The notes: generated from the letters alone by a model not told the origin. A stretch of 64,000 nt of DNA from Cyathus striatus (GCA_025738555.1 JAOVFP010000006.1:4340001-4404000); one strand, 5' to 3'. Positions 1-12,000 are shown, counted from the first letter of the stretch. Translations and numbers: made by a program.

Positions 1-100
1 TTGTATGGAGGAAGTTTTCTTTTTTGGAAGTCCTTAATCGCGCTATGCTTGGACAACACATAAATTATTCTATATGCAGGAAATTTCATCTGAATTTGAT

Positions 101-586
101 TCAGAAGGGGAAGGCCAGCTGATCATTCTTAAATAGGTACAGAATGGCTCCAAATTCGGCATTCTTAATTTCTTCGAGTGTTTTCTTGAATTTATTATTG
201 AAGTCATCGGTTTGAATTAATGACAGTCTGACGAGATATACATATGGGTCAGGCTTATCCAACCATTGCTGAAGGTCATGTATTGGTTGATCGTAAATAC
301 GACTCGGATTTCTGGGATTGAAACCCGGTGTATCAACAAGAACTATACGTTGTTCCGACCAGATGTAGTATCCAACAGTATCGTTTTCTTTTGAGATTAT
401 GGTATGATTCACTTCCATAACATTTTTTCCAGCCAATTTATTAATGAAATTTCATCATCGCATGTCAAATTGTAATGCTGTTATCAGATAGTAAATAATA
501 CTTACCGAGCTTTTTCCAACTCCTGTCTGACCGAGAAGGATTACGCTGTATTTATCATTAAACAATGTAAAATATAAATCGTTCAT
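101..586 (-). pseudogene. P-loop GTPase (AIG1/G-domain-like) gene fragment, splice-defective
   Basis: A small GTP-binding domain is split over two blocks. Exon 1 (586 to 506) starts MNDLYFTLF and runs into the Walker A/G1 motif GQTGVGKSS, ending exactly at a GTAAG donor. The second block (448 to 101) begins FINKLAGKN, the expected continuation after GKSS, and carries the G3 motif VLVDTPGFN near 340-320. The two blocks should join directly, but the bases before FIN are AAAT rather than an AG acceptor, and in-frame TGA codons lie just upstream, so the intron cannot be removed cleanly as written. The C-terminus stops soon after LYLFKND, short of a G4/G5 region. Such single-domain GTPases are common in agaricomycetes and their role is mostly unknown. 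It may be a pseudogene or may use another acceptor. Confidence 0.6.
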
Positions 587-1364
587 AACACTTACAGCTT
601 GAGAGCATCCAACATATCGACTTCATGGAAAGTTGCGAATGTAGCAATATGAGTGAGGTTGACGCTACAGGGTGAATGGCGCGAAATTTCTAGTACGTGA
701 ACGGTACGGGCCTTTTTGTATCCAGGGACTCAGATTAATTAATTAGCCGACCAATATATGCGCACTGCATTGAGAAGCTTGAGCCGCTGAAGTCCATCGA
801 TAACATCAGATCGTGGGATGTGCATCTGGGGACCCATACGGAACCTGGCGAAGGGGATGGCAGACAAGGGGTCCGATATAACAGTATATCAACAGGGCGA
901 AGATGGCGAGGCATTATGTATTAGCCAGGGGATACTTAATTTATGGTGCTATTGACAACAACAGAAAGAGCCTTATGGAGCCAAGAGCATACGATGAATT
1001 TTATCACGAACCTAGGGTATAAGAAAGGTGCTAAACTTCACATGCTTCACACCCTAGAATGCGATCTTAACAATCGACCGATAAAACTAGTAAAGGGTAC
1101 CATTCAGAAGCATAATAAACACACATAACAGCATATATTTCAATCAAGATCAATGTTATCAACGATCATTCGTAACGCAACCATACTGAAGAAAGCCACA
1201 GAAGAAATAATCATCAAAGTACATTTAAAAACCACCGTTTCCGAAAGAGTTGAGAGCATTCCGAAGGGTGTTAAGGACTTGCTCCTTCATGCTAACAGCT
1301 TGGCTTTTCTGCGGGGCCTGCACAATGCGTCCGACTGAATTAGCAAAAGGAACGAACAAAAACT
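587..1364. other. Intergenic, no supported gene
   Basis: About 780 bases with only short open frames (for example at 943-1128 and 1153-1338) that lack domains, convincing start context or splice signals. I see no RNA gene or clear repeat. Confidence 0.4.
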
Positions 1365-2380
1365 TTAAACAAGAAAACTAACCGGAGCCCAGTTCAAAAA
1401 GCTATCCATGAACTCGTTGAGCGCCTGGCTGAAGCTGTGGAGCGCTCGATGAAGTTGCTCTTGAGTAAACTGATTGTAGTGGCTGATCTGATCCTTCTTT
1501 TCGATGACGGCGGAGATGGCATTCTTCAGATTGGCGGCCATATCGTTAGTGTTGGATGCAAGGTTCGCTCGATAACCGTTACCAGTAGCACTTCCGCCCT
1601 GGACCATATCACCATTCTGGCCTACAGGAGGGCAGCTAACCGTGTTACCATCGAAGAAGCAGGGAAAGTTCTCATTCTGAGAGCTAGAGTCCTTCTGATT
1701 GTCATATTGCTCGGATTTGGCACGAGGCTGGAGCTGAAGGTACGCTGAGCATATATTCCAACTAGGTGTACCGGGAACACAGTTGGAGTTGGAGAGCTCA
1801 GCGCCACGCTGCTGGTCGTAAGTGCGTGCTTGGAATTTAGAGGCACCTTGGTTGTTGTCGTTGGGGCTCTGGCTGGAGAACTGTTGTCCTTGACCTTCAA
1901 GTCGGCCATGATATTCGGTGTAGCGTGGGCCCGGACTAGAGAACCGTTGGCTTGGCCCGTTGCTGTTGAAACGCTGATCTGAGAACTGTTGGCCCTGCTG
2001 AGCCTGGTATTGAGTATCCTTCTATGGGACTCCTGGTTAGAACCAATTTGAAGAGACGAGAAAGCTTGGCGTCAGGCACACCTTGAGGTCATTGCTTCCC
2101 TTTTGCAATGCATTTGAAAGTTTGTTGAGGTGCTCATTGATGAACTAAGAAAATAACCAAGAATGAACGTAATACAACTACTGAGAAGATGATTACTTAC
2201 CTGGACATTCGAATCCTGACCCCCGTTAGACCATGGTACCTGCCTCACGAACTTGTTGAAGGCAGCGGCTTTAGAGGAGAGGGAGTCGAAATCCTGCTGG
2301 ACAGTCTGCGCAGAGCTGGAAACCGCGGCGGACAGGCAGGGGACAGCAAGAGCTGCAACGGCGAATGCGGAGAAGTGCAT
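1365..2380 (-). CDS. Secreted HsbA-like protein with Gln/Ser-rich insert, three exons
   Basis: Proposed CDS is complement(1365..2021, 2082..2144, 2201..2380), 299 residues. Exon 1 (60 codons) begins MHFSAFAVAALAVPCLSAAV, a clear signal peptide, followed by an amphipathic helical stretch (QQDFDSLSSKAAAFNKFV). It ends at a GTAAG donor; the acceptor is TTAG at 2146. The second intron has a good branch site (CTAAC) and a TAG acceptor, with a weaker GTGTGC donor. Exon 3 is open for 218 codons and holds a Gln/Ser/Asn-rich linker, four cysteines that could form two disulfides, and a C-terminal helical segment ending EFMDSFLNWAPVSFLV. Two helical halves behind a signal peptide resemble hydrophobic-surface-binding protein A, which acts outside the hypha; the insert is unusual for that family. 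A TATA-like TTTAAAAG lies about 85 bases upstream. Secretion is well supported; the family name is tentative. Confidence 0.65.
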
Positions 2381-2463
2381 TTTTGAGATGATTTGTAAGA
2401 GTTGATTTGAAACTGAGAGCGATGGAGAGGATGCTGAAGTTTCGATGTGTATACGGTGGATCG

Positions 2464-2473
2464 CTTTTAAACC
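2464..2473 (-). promoter_or_regulatory. TATA-like box of the secreted-protein gene
   Basis: The minus strand reads GGTTTAAAAG about 85-90 bases upstream of the ATG at 2380. The truncated neighbour copy has a TATAAAA at the same distance (4104-4111), which supports both as core promoters. Confidence 0.45.
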
Positions 2474-2509
2474 TGGGTGAACATTTTGCTGACGCATTGA
2501 ATGTCATTT

Positions 2510-3790
2510 TCTACCGTCACAGTGGGTTTGCAAAAGCTTGTAGGTTGGAGAGAAAAAATTAGAAATGGATGTTGCGGACATAATACACACCGAAAGGAGG
2601 AACTCCGGTCCACTGTTGATTGCACCTATGAAATGAATGACCAAAAGAGTTCTCCTGACTACCTCAAATGCAGCTCATACTCTCTTACAACGCATTCCAT
2701 ATCTGAGACGCGCCACCCAGTAGCTATGTATCCCATCGCGTGTCCCGCTCAAGGAACACAACCAGGTACAATGTTGTTGCTTCTTCAACTTCTTATCGCT
2801 TGGAAGTGACATGTTCGAGGTACTCTGCACCTATAATAGTACACTTCCTCTGTACCTGTGCCTGTTTTCTATCTGGTGGTATAAACATGGAAGGACGATT
2901 GGGAGCTGTTAATGTACCTGATCGACCAACGCCCCCTTGAGCCCGCAGAAACGAAAAGCTTGCAGGAGATGTTGCACAATTGAGACATGTCACTCCATCC
3001 TATTTAAACACATATAAAAATTCATAGAATCCTGAACTGCAGCTCATTTGACTCCAGTTGCCAGGGAATATGATCAACACAGGTGTTAGATTGTAATATT
3101 CTCCAAGAAAAGCTTGCCAATAAAGCTGAGATTTATTGACATGCACCAACCTGAATGGCGTTACATGTTCAACTACAGTAGTGGCTGGACTATAGAATGA
3201 GCATAAACACACACTGAAAGTTGAAGAAGAATAGCTGAATAATTAAGTAGAAACCTTTCCAAGGAACCTGCATCCAGACAGATCGGGGGGTTCATGCATA
3301 TTCAAAGCTTAGTAAAGCTGGAAACTCAGCTTTTGGATAGCTCTTGGGACTCCTAATCAATGGTATGAAGTCAGGCTCTAGCAAAATGGAAACATGTGTC
3401 TTTGCTCTGCCTGAGTTTTCCATGTTCCAGAAGATATTTTTAATGTCAACACATCATACTTGAATGCTGGGGTAGGGAGGTTGGGGGGAGGCAATGGTAG
3501 GGGTTCAGTAGAAACAAGTTGAAACTTGAAAATGGACAGTTTGGGGACAAGTGGCGGAATATTAATGTACACGTGTCTGCAGGTGGCCTTCATCGATTTG
3601 TCCAGACTGTTAACCGACCGTGGCGCCTTTCTGAACTCCAGGTGGCAAGAGGTGGCAGGGCAGCTCTTTGCTGTTTGAATATTTCCTTCTAATTCGAAGA
3701 GAACAAAAAATATTTTGTGAAAATTATAGTAGCACTGATCAAGTTGTATCAAGGAGTCAGTTGTTTTTAAGAGAAGGCATATGATAACAT
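2510..3790. other. Intergenic; proximal part duplicated at 4.14-4.28 kb
   Basis: No supported gene. The segment 2540-2660 upstream of the secreted-protein gene is recognisably similar to 4155-4275 upstream of its truncated copy (shared blocks such as CCAAAAGAGTT and AAATGAA), so the duplication included promoter DNA. The open frame at 3378-3818 on the minus strand has no domain and I do not support it. Confidence 0.4.
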
Positions 3791-3841
3791 TTATATGGCC
3801 ACATGCAAACCAGTGCATACAACGAAAAGTGGCATAATATA

Positions 3842-4019
3842 ACCAACCTGCAAAGCCCAGTTGACAAAGTCATCAGTGAACTCGTTCATTCCCGTGTTGA
3901 GGTTATAACACAACTGATGGAAATGCTCTTGGATGGTACAATGCCTGAACGGAACTGGAAACTGCAGCCAAGAGGCAGGGCACAGCAAGAGCTGCAATGA
4001 CGAATGTGGAGAAGTGCAT
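3842..4019 (-). pseudogene. Internally deleted copy of the HsbA-like secreted protein gene
   Basis: It starts at 4019 with MHFSTFVIAALAVPCLLAAV, nearly the signal peptide of the gene at 1365-2380. Soon after the signal peptide (SSSVQA) the frame leads to a stop, while the +1 frame encodes IQEHFHQLCYNLNTGMNEF then TDDFVNWAL, matching the extreme C-terminus of the intact paralogue (QEQLHRALHSFSQALNEF). Everything between the signal peptide and the last helix, both introns included, is gone and the junction is out of frame. A TATAAAA box remains about 88 bases upstream. It is best read as a tandem-duplicate pseudogene; a short secreted peptide could still be made. Confidence 0.7.
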
Positions 4020-4339
4020 ATTGAAGACAATTTTTTAGAGAGCTGATGTTGTACCAGGGAGACATTGCGAGGACACTGAAGGAAATTTGAAGTGAAGGCA
4101 GGATGTTTTATACACTGTGAACACCATGCTGGTGATGCAATGGGTATTAGAATGCATGAGGATTGGAGAAGAAAATATGCGAAATTAACATCACGATTGG
4201 AAAACTAAACGAAAGAAGTACCTCCAAGTCCACTTCCTATTGCGCCTTCGAAATGAACCTCCAAAAGAGTTTCCCCACCTACTATGAATATTACAAGTAC
4301 CCTGCTTGAGGATATGCCACCCCATAGCAATGTGGGACA

Positions 4340-5160
4340 TCGCATGTCCAGCTCGAGTGTGACAATCAGGTACAACACCTATGCTTCCTCAACTTCTTGT
4401 CCCCTGCATTGCAAAGATTGCCATATTGTATGCTATAGTAGTACATTGGCTAGCTAGACCACTGCACATTTAATTTTCTGTACTTAATACACTTCCTCTG
4501 TAACTTGTTGAACCTATTTTGTGGGGGTTCTATGAATTAAGGGAGATGATCTACCACCTTTCAATATGCCAGAGAGAATATTTTTAATTTAGAGGCACTT
4601 GGAGCAACAAAATGAACTGAAGGATTATCCAGAAATGGAAAGTCATTGATGGAGTTGTTCCGCTTGCAGGGCTGAGCTCTGGCATTCAATATGTTGGGAC
4701 TGAGATTGGACTAAATGAGACTCCCCAAGCCATTGTAAGCAGTCCAAACTCCACAGGTCACAGAGCTTTACTGCCATAGTGTTGAACAAATAATCATGTG
4801 GCAAAATAGTGAGCAATTTAAATTGTCAGGTTTGATACATTGATGATTGAAAGGAATGAGAAATAGTGAAAGACCAACAGTGACACAAGTTTTGGGAGCT
4901 TCTGAAGTTTTGGATGGATCTTTGCATGACATACAAAGTTTCGACTTGACTCATTTAAATTGTTGTCACCATGGGCCACTCACTATATAGAAAGTGGGAG
5001 GGAGGGATTGTGGGTGAAGTTATAGTATTTGTCTAGAACCTCAGAGTGGAAGCTATGGTGGAAATAATAATAAAATATGTAGGCTGGAGTGTATCTATTC
5101 TATAGGATACCTATAACAACTGACTCACATCCCATTCAACTTTTCAGCAGGATGTAGATG
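4340..5160. other. CpG-poor intergenic DNA, no supported gene
   Basis: AT-rich sequence with hardly any CpG. No open frame with a domain was found. This is the far left edge of the CpG-depleted domain that runs to the NLR1 promoter. Confidence 0.4.
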
Positions 5161-5163
5161 CTC

Positions 5164-6048
5164 CTATAATTTCTCCTGAATAGCCTTAGTTAAAGCCTCC
5201 AGGGTGGATTCTATTTGACTGAGCCTATCCTTAAGGTCCATAATTTTGTCTTTGATGCATGCAACATTGGCAACTAATACTGATTTGGATTCATATGTTT
5301 GAGATACAACTGATGTAATATTTGTACTGGAATGAAAGCCCTTCAACTCATCTGTGTTAGGACAGGAATTCTCATCAACCAATGGGATATCTGGATGGTA
5401 GGAGGTTCCACTTTGAGCAGGAATGTACAGAAGAGTATGCCACCAGTGATGCCTGCCATTTAACAACTCTGTTTCAGGAAGAACACTGAGGTCTTCTTGA
5501 GTGTTATCTACACAATTTTGGCAGAGGTAGACCTCTTTGGATTTAGAGTTAACTTAGTGTAAGCTCAAGCATTCAATTAACTTGATAAATACCTAGACAA
5601 GTGTTATCAATGCACCTGTACAATGTTTGCATAAGTGGAATAGCCTCTTTACAATTACTATTGTGGCAAGTAACCACTTATGTGAATTCAAGTGATGAAT
5701 TGCAAGAGTATTTGCATATCTTCATAGGTGTATGTTGTAATCCAAGTAGTGCTTATACATGTAATGTTCTGATTTATGGGTGATCAGGGATGTTGCTATT
5801 CTCTTTCTGGCACTTCCCACACAAGTCAATATCTGTCAAAGGCAATGTAATGGATTGATCTCTGTATCATATTGAACAGATGAAAGTTACCATTGCAATT
5901 GAGACAAGTGTAACATGTCAATCCTTCCATTGCTTGATTATCACAGGAGTTGCAAAAAGAGCATCTAATATAAATATGTAAAAACATGCTGTTCTCAGAG
6001 CCTGTAAAACTTACATAATGTATGGCACTTTCAAAGCCAGTATATTGC
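5164..6048 (-). pseudogene. ZZ-type zinc-finger protein gene, incomplete
   Basis: Several minus-strand exon blocks spell parts of ZZ-type fingers. The block 5964-5891 encodes CSFCNSCDNQAMEGLTCYTC followed by LNC-N and ends at a GTAACT donor. Its partner 5832-5774, behind an ACAG acceptor, continues DIDLCGKCQKEN, so the splice rebuilds a CxxC...CxxC...DLCxxC finger. A TAA follows at 5774. A downstream block (about 5560 to 5164) encodes YLCQNCVD, then HHWWHTLLYIP and a C-terminal coiled coil (KDRLSQIESTLEALTKAI), the usual tail of agaricomycete ZZ proteins. ZZ fingers bind two zinc ions and mediate protein contacts. I could not join the last two blocks without a stop, and the 5' end runs into the repeat at 6062. 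It is either a pseudogene or a gene with unresolved exons. Confidence 0.55.
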
Positions 6049-6060
6049 ACTTCCCCACAA

Positions 6061-6768
6061 AATCAGGTGGACTTCAGGTGGACTTTAGTAGACTTCAGAT
6101 AGATTTCATTTTGTGTCTACTCTACCTGGACTCTATCTGTACTACATAGCTGAGATATTATCTGAACTTCACCTGGACTCTACTTGAACTTTACTTGTAC
6201 TAAGTAGCTGGAATGTTACCTGAACTTCACCTGGACTCTACCTGGACTCTACCTGTACATGTGACATCATGTATTGAGTGTGACACTGTGTGTCAAGTCT
6301 CACATTGTATGTCAAGTATGATACTATGTGACAAGTGTCACACTCAACACATAGTGTCAAACTTGATATGTAGTGTCACACTCAACACACAGTATCACAC
6401 TAGATGTACAGTGCCACAGCTACTAGTACAGCTAAAGTTCAGGTAGAGTCCAGGTAGAGTCCAGGTAAAGTTCAGTTTGTATTTGTTGTTATTTGTGTAT
6501 AATAATAACCTTTAAAGTATCTAAAATAGTAGTTGGATATTACTTGAAGTTTACATTGAGTTCAGATGAAGTCTATCTGAAGCCCAGTTGACTAAGTCCA
6601 GTGGACACCAGGTGTATTCCAGTTATTTCTGGACTCTACCTGAACTTTACTTGGAGTCCAGCTGGAGTCTATCTAAATCCTACAACTTTTCTATATAAAG
6701 TTCAGGTAGAGTCCAGGTAAAGTCTAGGTAGGCTTCAGGTGGACTTCAGGTGGACTCCACCTGATTCC
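6061..6768. repeat. Hairpin-rich repeat with inverted ends
   Basis: Built of degenerate units of the type ACTTCACCTGGACTCTACCT. The left half is mainly in one orientation and the right half mainly in the complement (AGGTAGAGTCCAGGTAAAGT), so the block can fold into a long imperfect hairpin. The centre (about 6260-6420) is a run of TGTGACACTGTGTGTCAAG-like units, again in both orientations. The outermost 11 bases, AATCAGGTGGA at the left and its complement at the right, look like terminal inverted repeats. It is possibly a MITE or foldback element; no target duplication is clear. Confidence 0.55.
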
Positions 6769-7480
6769 ATGGAGCAGTGTAATGAACTCCAAACCCCAAA
6801 GCCTCAAGCCAACCAATTGACTTCTCTCAGAGTAACTGGCAAAGCAATGTGTGGTTAATTAAAGTGATAAGCCCTGAATCCTGATTGACCCTTGAACTAT
6901 TTGTAGCACATCTGCATATAGCCAATCCTACCATAACCAAAGCAATGTGCAGTGCCATAATATCCATCACACAACTCTATCACAGATGATCAAATCCCCT
7001 GTCCAGTATGCTCTGTGAGTATATGGCTTTCCCTCTGCAGTAATATAGTTTACCCTCCCTAGTACCCCAAATGTACCTATCTAATAGCTATACAGTACTA
7101 CCAGCTACCATATTTCCAGTAGCATATAAAGTACATGAGTTTGCCATGTATCAACCAAGCTATCCCCCATGAGCTTCCATTATAAAGTACCTTCATGTAG
7201 TGTAGTGAATAAAAGTGATATTTCAAGACCTAACTCTGTGTGATTTAAAGCATTTTCCTCATAGAGAAACTCCATATTACTTCATTCCCATGCATTCTCT
7301 TCTTGCCCAGAAGCACCTCTAAACCAGATCTTCTGTGAAATTACCTCCACCTCACCACCCTGTTACATTGTTTTAGGAGTAAGTAATTGTAAATTCTATT
7401 TCTAGCTACTATCACCCCATTGTAAACATCTTTAACCTCTTAGATTCTCACTGGATTCTCAATAGTCTAGTGAGAGTCCA
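6769..7480. other. CpG-poor intergenic DNA, no supported gene
   Basis: No coding, RNA or repeat signal that I can support in this stretch. Confidence 0.35.
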
Positions 7481-8060
7481 GTGATAACTGTGGGAGAGTG
7501 CAACATACTGCCTTCTACCCTCCCCATCCTTCCATCTCCTCTATCTCCTCCATTTCCTTCTGCACCAGCACCTTTCCTTATTGGCCCCTTCCATCACCTT
7601 CATGTTTTCTTCCTGTTACACTATCTCTTCTTTTATGTATTCAATTTAAACTACCCCTTCATCTCCCCTTTTCACTGACACATCATACAGTCTTACTACT
7701 CTACTCCCACCCCCATTTATCTTTCCTCTTCCCTATCCTGAACTTGTGTATATATCTAGGCTGGCTCCCTCCACAAGGCTAGTGTTAGTTGTTCAAAGAG
7801 CTGTGGAGAGAGATGTGTGTGTTGTTTATTTCTCTTTTCCTTGTGTATATTGATTATGTCTTCCTTCTATTATCTCATTTCTTGTCTGCTTGCATCTTGA
7901 CATCCTCTCTATTTAAAATGATACAACTGTGGTATATTACATCATTATGCTACACTACAAATGGAAAGACACAGCCTTGATACAACAACAGAATATACAT
8001 TGTGTGACTGCATTTTCTTCTCCTATGTTTGTATTTTGGCCAATGCTTTTCTACATTTAT
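7481..8060 (+). pseudogene. MLKL-like domain exon relic in pyrimidine-rich repeat (copy G)
   Basis: The block has the same layout as 42.5-44.0 and 59.1-62.0 kb: long pyrimidine-rich tracts, then an exon-like segment (about 7737-7815), then ACTACAAATGGAAAGACACA. The exon-like segment is a decayed, CpG-free version of the exon that reads LVPVPGLAPAVRLALDVWRA at 16.4-16.6 kb. It lies tail-to-tail with NLR1. No usable open frame remains. Confidence 0.5.
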
Positions 8061-8455
8061 TGGGGGAGCTTGCTCCTCCTATTTGTCTGTGTTGGCAAGT
8101 GAAAATGCGTAGTGGCTGTGCATGTATGTACAGATTTTGCTGCCATGCTTGGATTTCTCCACCATTCTTGGATTTGTCCAAAACACTTGTCAGATTTGCC
8201 AGCCACGCTTGGATTTATCCATAAATATTCAGGTTTGTCCACTTTGTGTTGGTGGGCACTTGGGCTTGACTTCGGCAATACTTACAGTGCATTAGTCAGC
8301 ACTGCAATGGTGCACCAAATGCAAAACATTGTCAAATCTTACAGATTAAGTACACTCATTTCCATCATAAACACATCTCTGCTCATTGTCAATAGTATGA
8401 TTATTCCCCTCACCTGTAATAAATTTAAATTCCACAATGAGCACTTTGTACCAAC
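8061..8455. other. Intergenic, no supported gene
   Basis: Short imperfect repeats of GCCATGCTTGGATTT type occur at 8140-8230. No gene is supported. Confidence 0.35.
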
Positions 8456-8459
8456 TTAC

Positions 8460-8900
8460 TAAGTACTTTTTTCACCACCACTTCAAATACTATTAGATAC
8501 TTAGCACTAGGCAACCAGTGCACCCATGCATGTAGAATAATTAATTTGAGACAAGGACTATTAGAACAAATCAAGGGCTTTAGAGTGAAAATATAATAAA
8601 TAAAATAATGCACAGGCCACTAAAATAAAGTTAGGACATTAGGACAAAAGTAGAAATACTATTTAGTATAAAAATAAAGTAAAAATTAATATAAGAACAT
8701 TGAAGACAAAACCACTAATACAAAGTATATAATAAGTATACTGGTTAAATTCTGTTTAAACAAAACTCAAGCAGAAATAGTAGTAGTTAAAATATTGTAC
8801 AACAAGTTAACTTAGTATGTATAAAAGGAATATAACTAAAAACTAGGATTCATCAAGCTTGCCCTTTAATGTGCATTGCAAAGTGATGTATGTTGCATGT
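8460..8900 (+). repeat. Dispersed repeat, inverted copy at 58.4-58.84 kb
   Basis: Blocks along this segment match the reverse complement of 58385-58840, for example CACTTCAAATACTATT near 8480, ATAAATAAAATAATGCACAG near 8600, and a nearly gap-free stretch at 8836-8897. The latter differs mainly by CpG to TpG or CpA changes. The family is not recognised; it may be a non-autonomous transposon. Confidence 0.6.
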
Positions 8901-9041
8901 TTTACCTTCTCTCTTCTTCTATATTAACATACTATAAAGACATCACTCCATTTCCTACATACTCCTTCTCCTACATTCAATGTTAGTACTCTATGTTCCA
9001 ACATGTCCTTTCTTCTCCCCTTCATCAGTTATACTTCAATT

Positions 9042-12000
9042 TTATGTGATTGCTGGCTTGGGTGACACTTTCTGGAGTGTGCTAATAGCCAGCCCACTAT
9101 CTGTTACCTGAATGATGTATGAATGATGTACATTGTTTAATTAAGCAAGAGTGATTGGTACCTCATTGTTGAATATTGTCTCTATAGACATTACTTTGCC
9201 CTTGAATTTGGATCTGAAGAATGTCTCCATGTCTTTCAACTTCATTTTCTGTGGCTTTTCCTAATTGCAATAATGATTCATTAGCTACATCTATTACATA
9301 CATGTAATGAAATGAAGATATTACCTCATTGACAGACATGTGATCTTTGAAGTCAACAATATTATTAGTATGCTGCCATGGTATTAATGATTTCATGGCT
9401 GCCAAAGCTACTTTGGTAACAAGTGGTATGGATTCTCTGTACCCCACCATATTTCTATTTGCTATATCTTCAGTACCATGTATTTCATTATTTCTGTATA
9501 AAATTGCAAGACTGGTCATGCTGTGGAGTGTATCAGAATGTTCATTTCCAAGAATTCTCTTCTGCAAATCCAAAACTTCAATTTTCAGCTGTTCTGCATC
9601 TTTATGTTTACTGAGATTTTCATATGAAACTGCAAGATTTTTCATGCTCTGAAGTGTATCAGGATGCTCATTTCCAAGAATTCTCTTCTGCAAACCAAAA
9701 ACTTCAATTCTCAGCTGTTCAGCATCTCTATGTTTACCAAGTCTTTCATATGAATTTGCAAGACTGGCCATGCTGTGGAGTGTATCAGGATGCTCATCTC
9801 CAAGAACTCTCTTTTGCAAATCCAAAACTTCAATTTTCAGCTGTTCTGCATCTCTATGCTTACCAAGATTTTTATATGAATTTGCAAGACTCCTCACACT
9901 CAGGAATGTATCAGGATGCTCATCTCCAAGAATTCTCTTCTGAAAATTCAAAACATTAATTCTCAGCTGTTCTGCATCTCTATGTTTACCAAGATTTTGA
10001 TATGAATTTGCAAGACTAGCCATGCTCCGGAGTGTATCAGGATGATCATTTCCAAGAATTCTCTTTCGCAGATCCAAAATTTCAATTCTCAGCTGTTCTG
10101 CATCTTTATGTTTACCAAGATTTTCATATGAATTTGCAAGATTGCTCATGCTCCAAAGTGTATCAGGATGCTCATTTCCAAGAATTCTCTTTTGCAGATC
10201 CAAAACTTCAATTTTCAGCTGTTCTGCATCTTTATGTTTACAAAGATTTTCATATGAACATGCAAGACTGGCCATGCTCCAAAGTGTATCAGGATGCTCA
10301 TCTCCAAGAATTCTCTTTTGCAGATCCAAAACTTCAATTCTCAGTTGTTCTGCATCTCTTTGTTTACCAAGATTTTCATATGAACATGCAAGACTGGCCA
10401 TGCTCCGAAGTGTATCAGGATGCTCATTTCCAAGAATTCTCTTCTGCAAATCCAAAACTTCAATTCTCAGCTGTTCTGCATCTTTATGTTTACCAAGATT
10501 TTCATATGAACATGTAAGATTATTCATGCACTGGAGTGTATCAGGGTGCTCATCTCCAAGAATTCTCTTTCGCAAATCCAAAACTACAGTTGTCAGCTTT
10601 ATTGCCTTTGTATGGTCACCTAGTGCATTGTAATATACTGCAAGATTGGCCATGCTTAGTAGTGTATTTGGATTCTGGTCTCCAACCTTTCTTCTCCACA
10701 TATTCAAAATTTTATTTTCCAGATACAGAGCATTCATTATTTTACCTTGGTTCCAATATGCAATTGCTATGTTTTGGAGTTCAAAAAGTGTTTGCTCAAC
10801 ACTTGGAAGAATAACCTTATAGACTTGTTGTTCTGTGTTCAAGTACATATTTTCCATTGCAATTAAGCTGTCTTTGAAGGTTGGGTGAAACCCCACATGT
10901 TTCTCCATGTACTTCAGAGCTACTCTTGATCTATACTCCTCTTCCATCTTATATTTATAATTTTTCTTTAATATATCTGCCAGAATGTTGAAAATATCAT
11001 TGTAGTACATTGATTTAATTATATCATCATCATGCATTATATTTTGCATAGTGTGTGGCAGCAGAATATTTTCATGTATATTATTCACTGTTGAATTTTC
11101 ACTTGAAACAGAGCTTACTATTATTGATCTAGAATTTAGAATCCAGAGTTGCTTTTCATTTACTGATAATTGATCTTGACAATAAGTTTGAATTAGTGGA
11201 TGCAAACTATATAATAATTTTGTTGTTGTTTTTCTGATCAATGAGAATGATATAAGCAATTCAATGCTTTCTGTAAAGATCCAGTCATTCCAGTCTCCAA
11301 ATTCATCTATATTAAGAATTGTGACATCCATTGAGGTTAGATATGAAGGTATGTCTTCATAGTTGTAACACTTCTTATTTTCTGGAAAGTACTTTGCAGC
11401 TCTTTCAAATATTGATTTAGATATCTTCTCATAATGAAGAAATGCACAAATATTTATAAGTATTATAGCATATTTAGCTGCTGCTTTACAATTCTCACTT
11501 TCATTGTTATTAGACATTTCCAGTATCTTTTTAAATGATATTTCCCAGGTTTGATATACTGTTCTGTTGTATCCTGATACACCCTTAAATTTTTCATGAT
11601 TTAAGATATTGGGTCTGTATTTGTCATAGAGATTTATAAAATCACCAAATTCACAATGGACTTGACTGATATATGCTCCAGCCATATCAATGGCTAATGG
11701 TAAATAATGCAATTTTTGAACTATAGTTTTTGCTTCCTCCAATTTGTCATCAGAGTTGTTATCAATTCCACTTGTATTAAAGAGCAGATCAACTGCAGTT
11801 TCTTTATTCATTTCAGATACTTCCATTGAGTTCTTATGTGTTGTAATTCTTCTTAGAGCAGGATTTCTGCTTGTAATCAAAACACTCCCTTTATTTCCAG
11901 AGGGAAGAAACTTTTCCACAAGCTCAGGACTGCCATCAGCATTGTCAAAGATGATAAGCCATGCAACTTGAAGGTTAGAAATCCAATTAAGCACTTCAGG

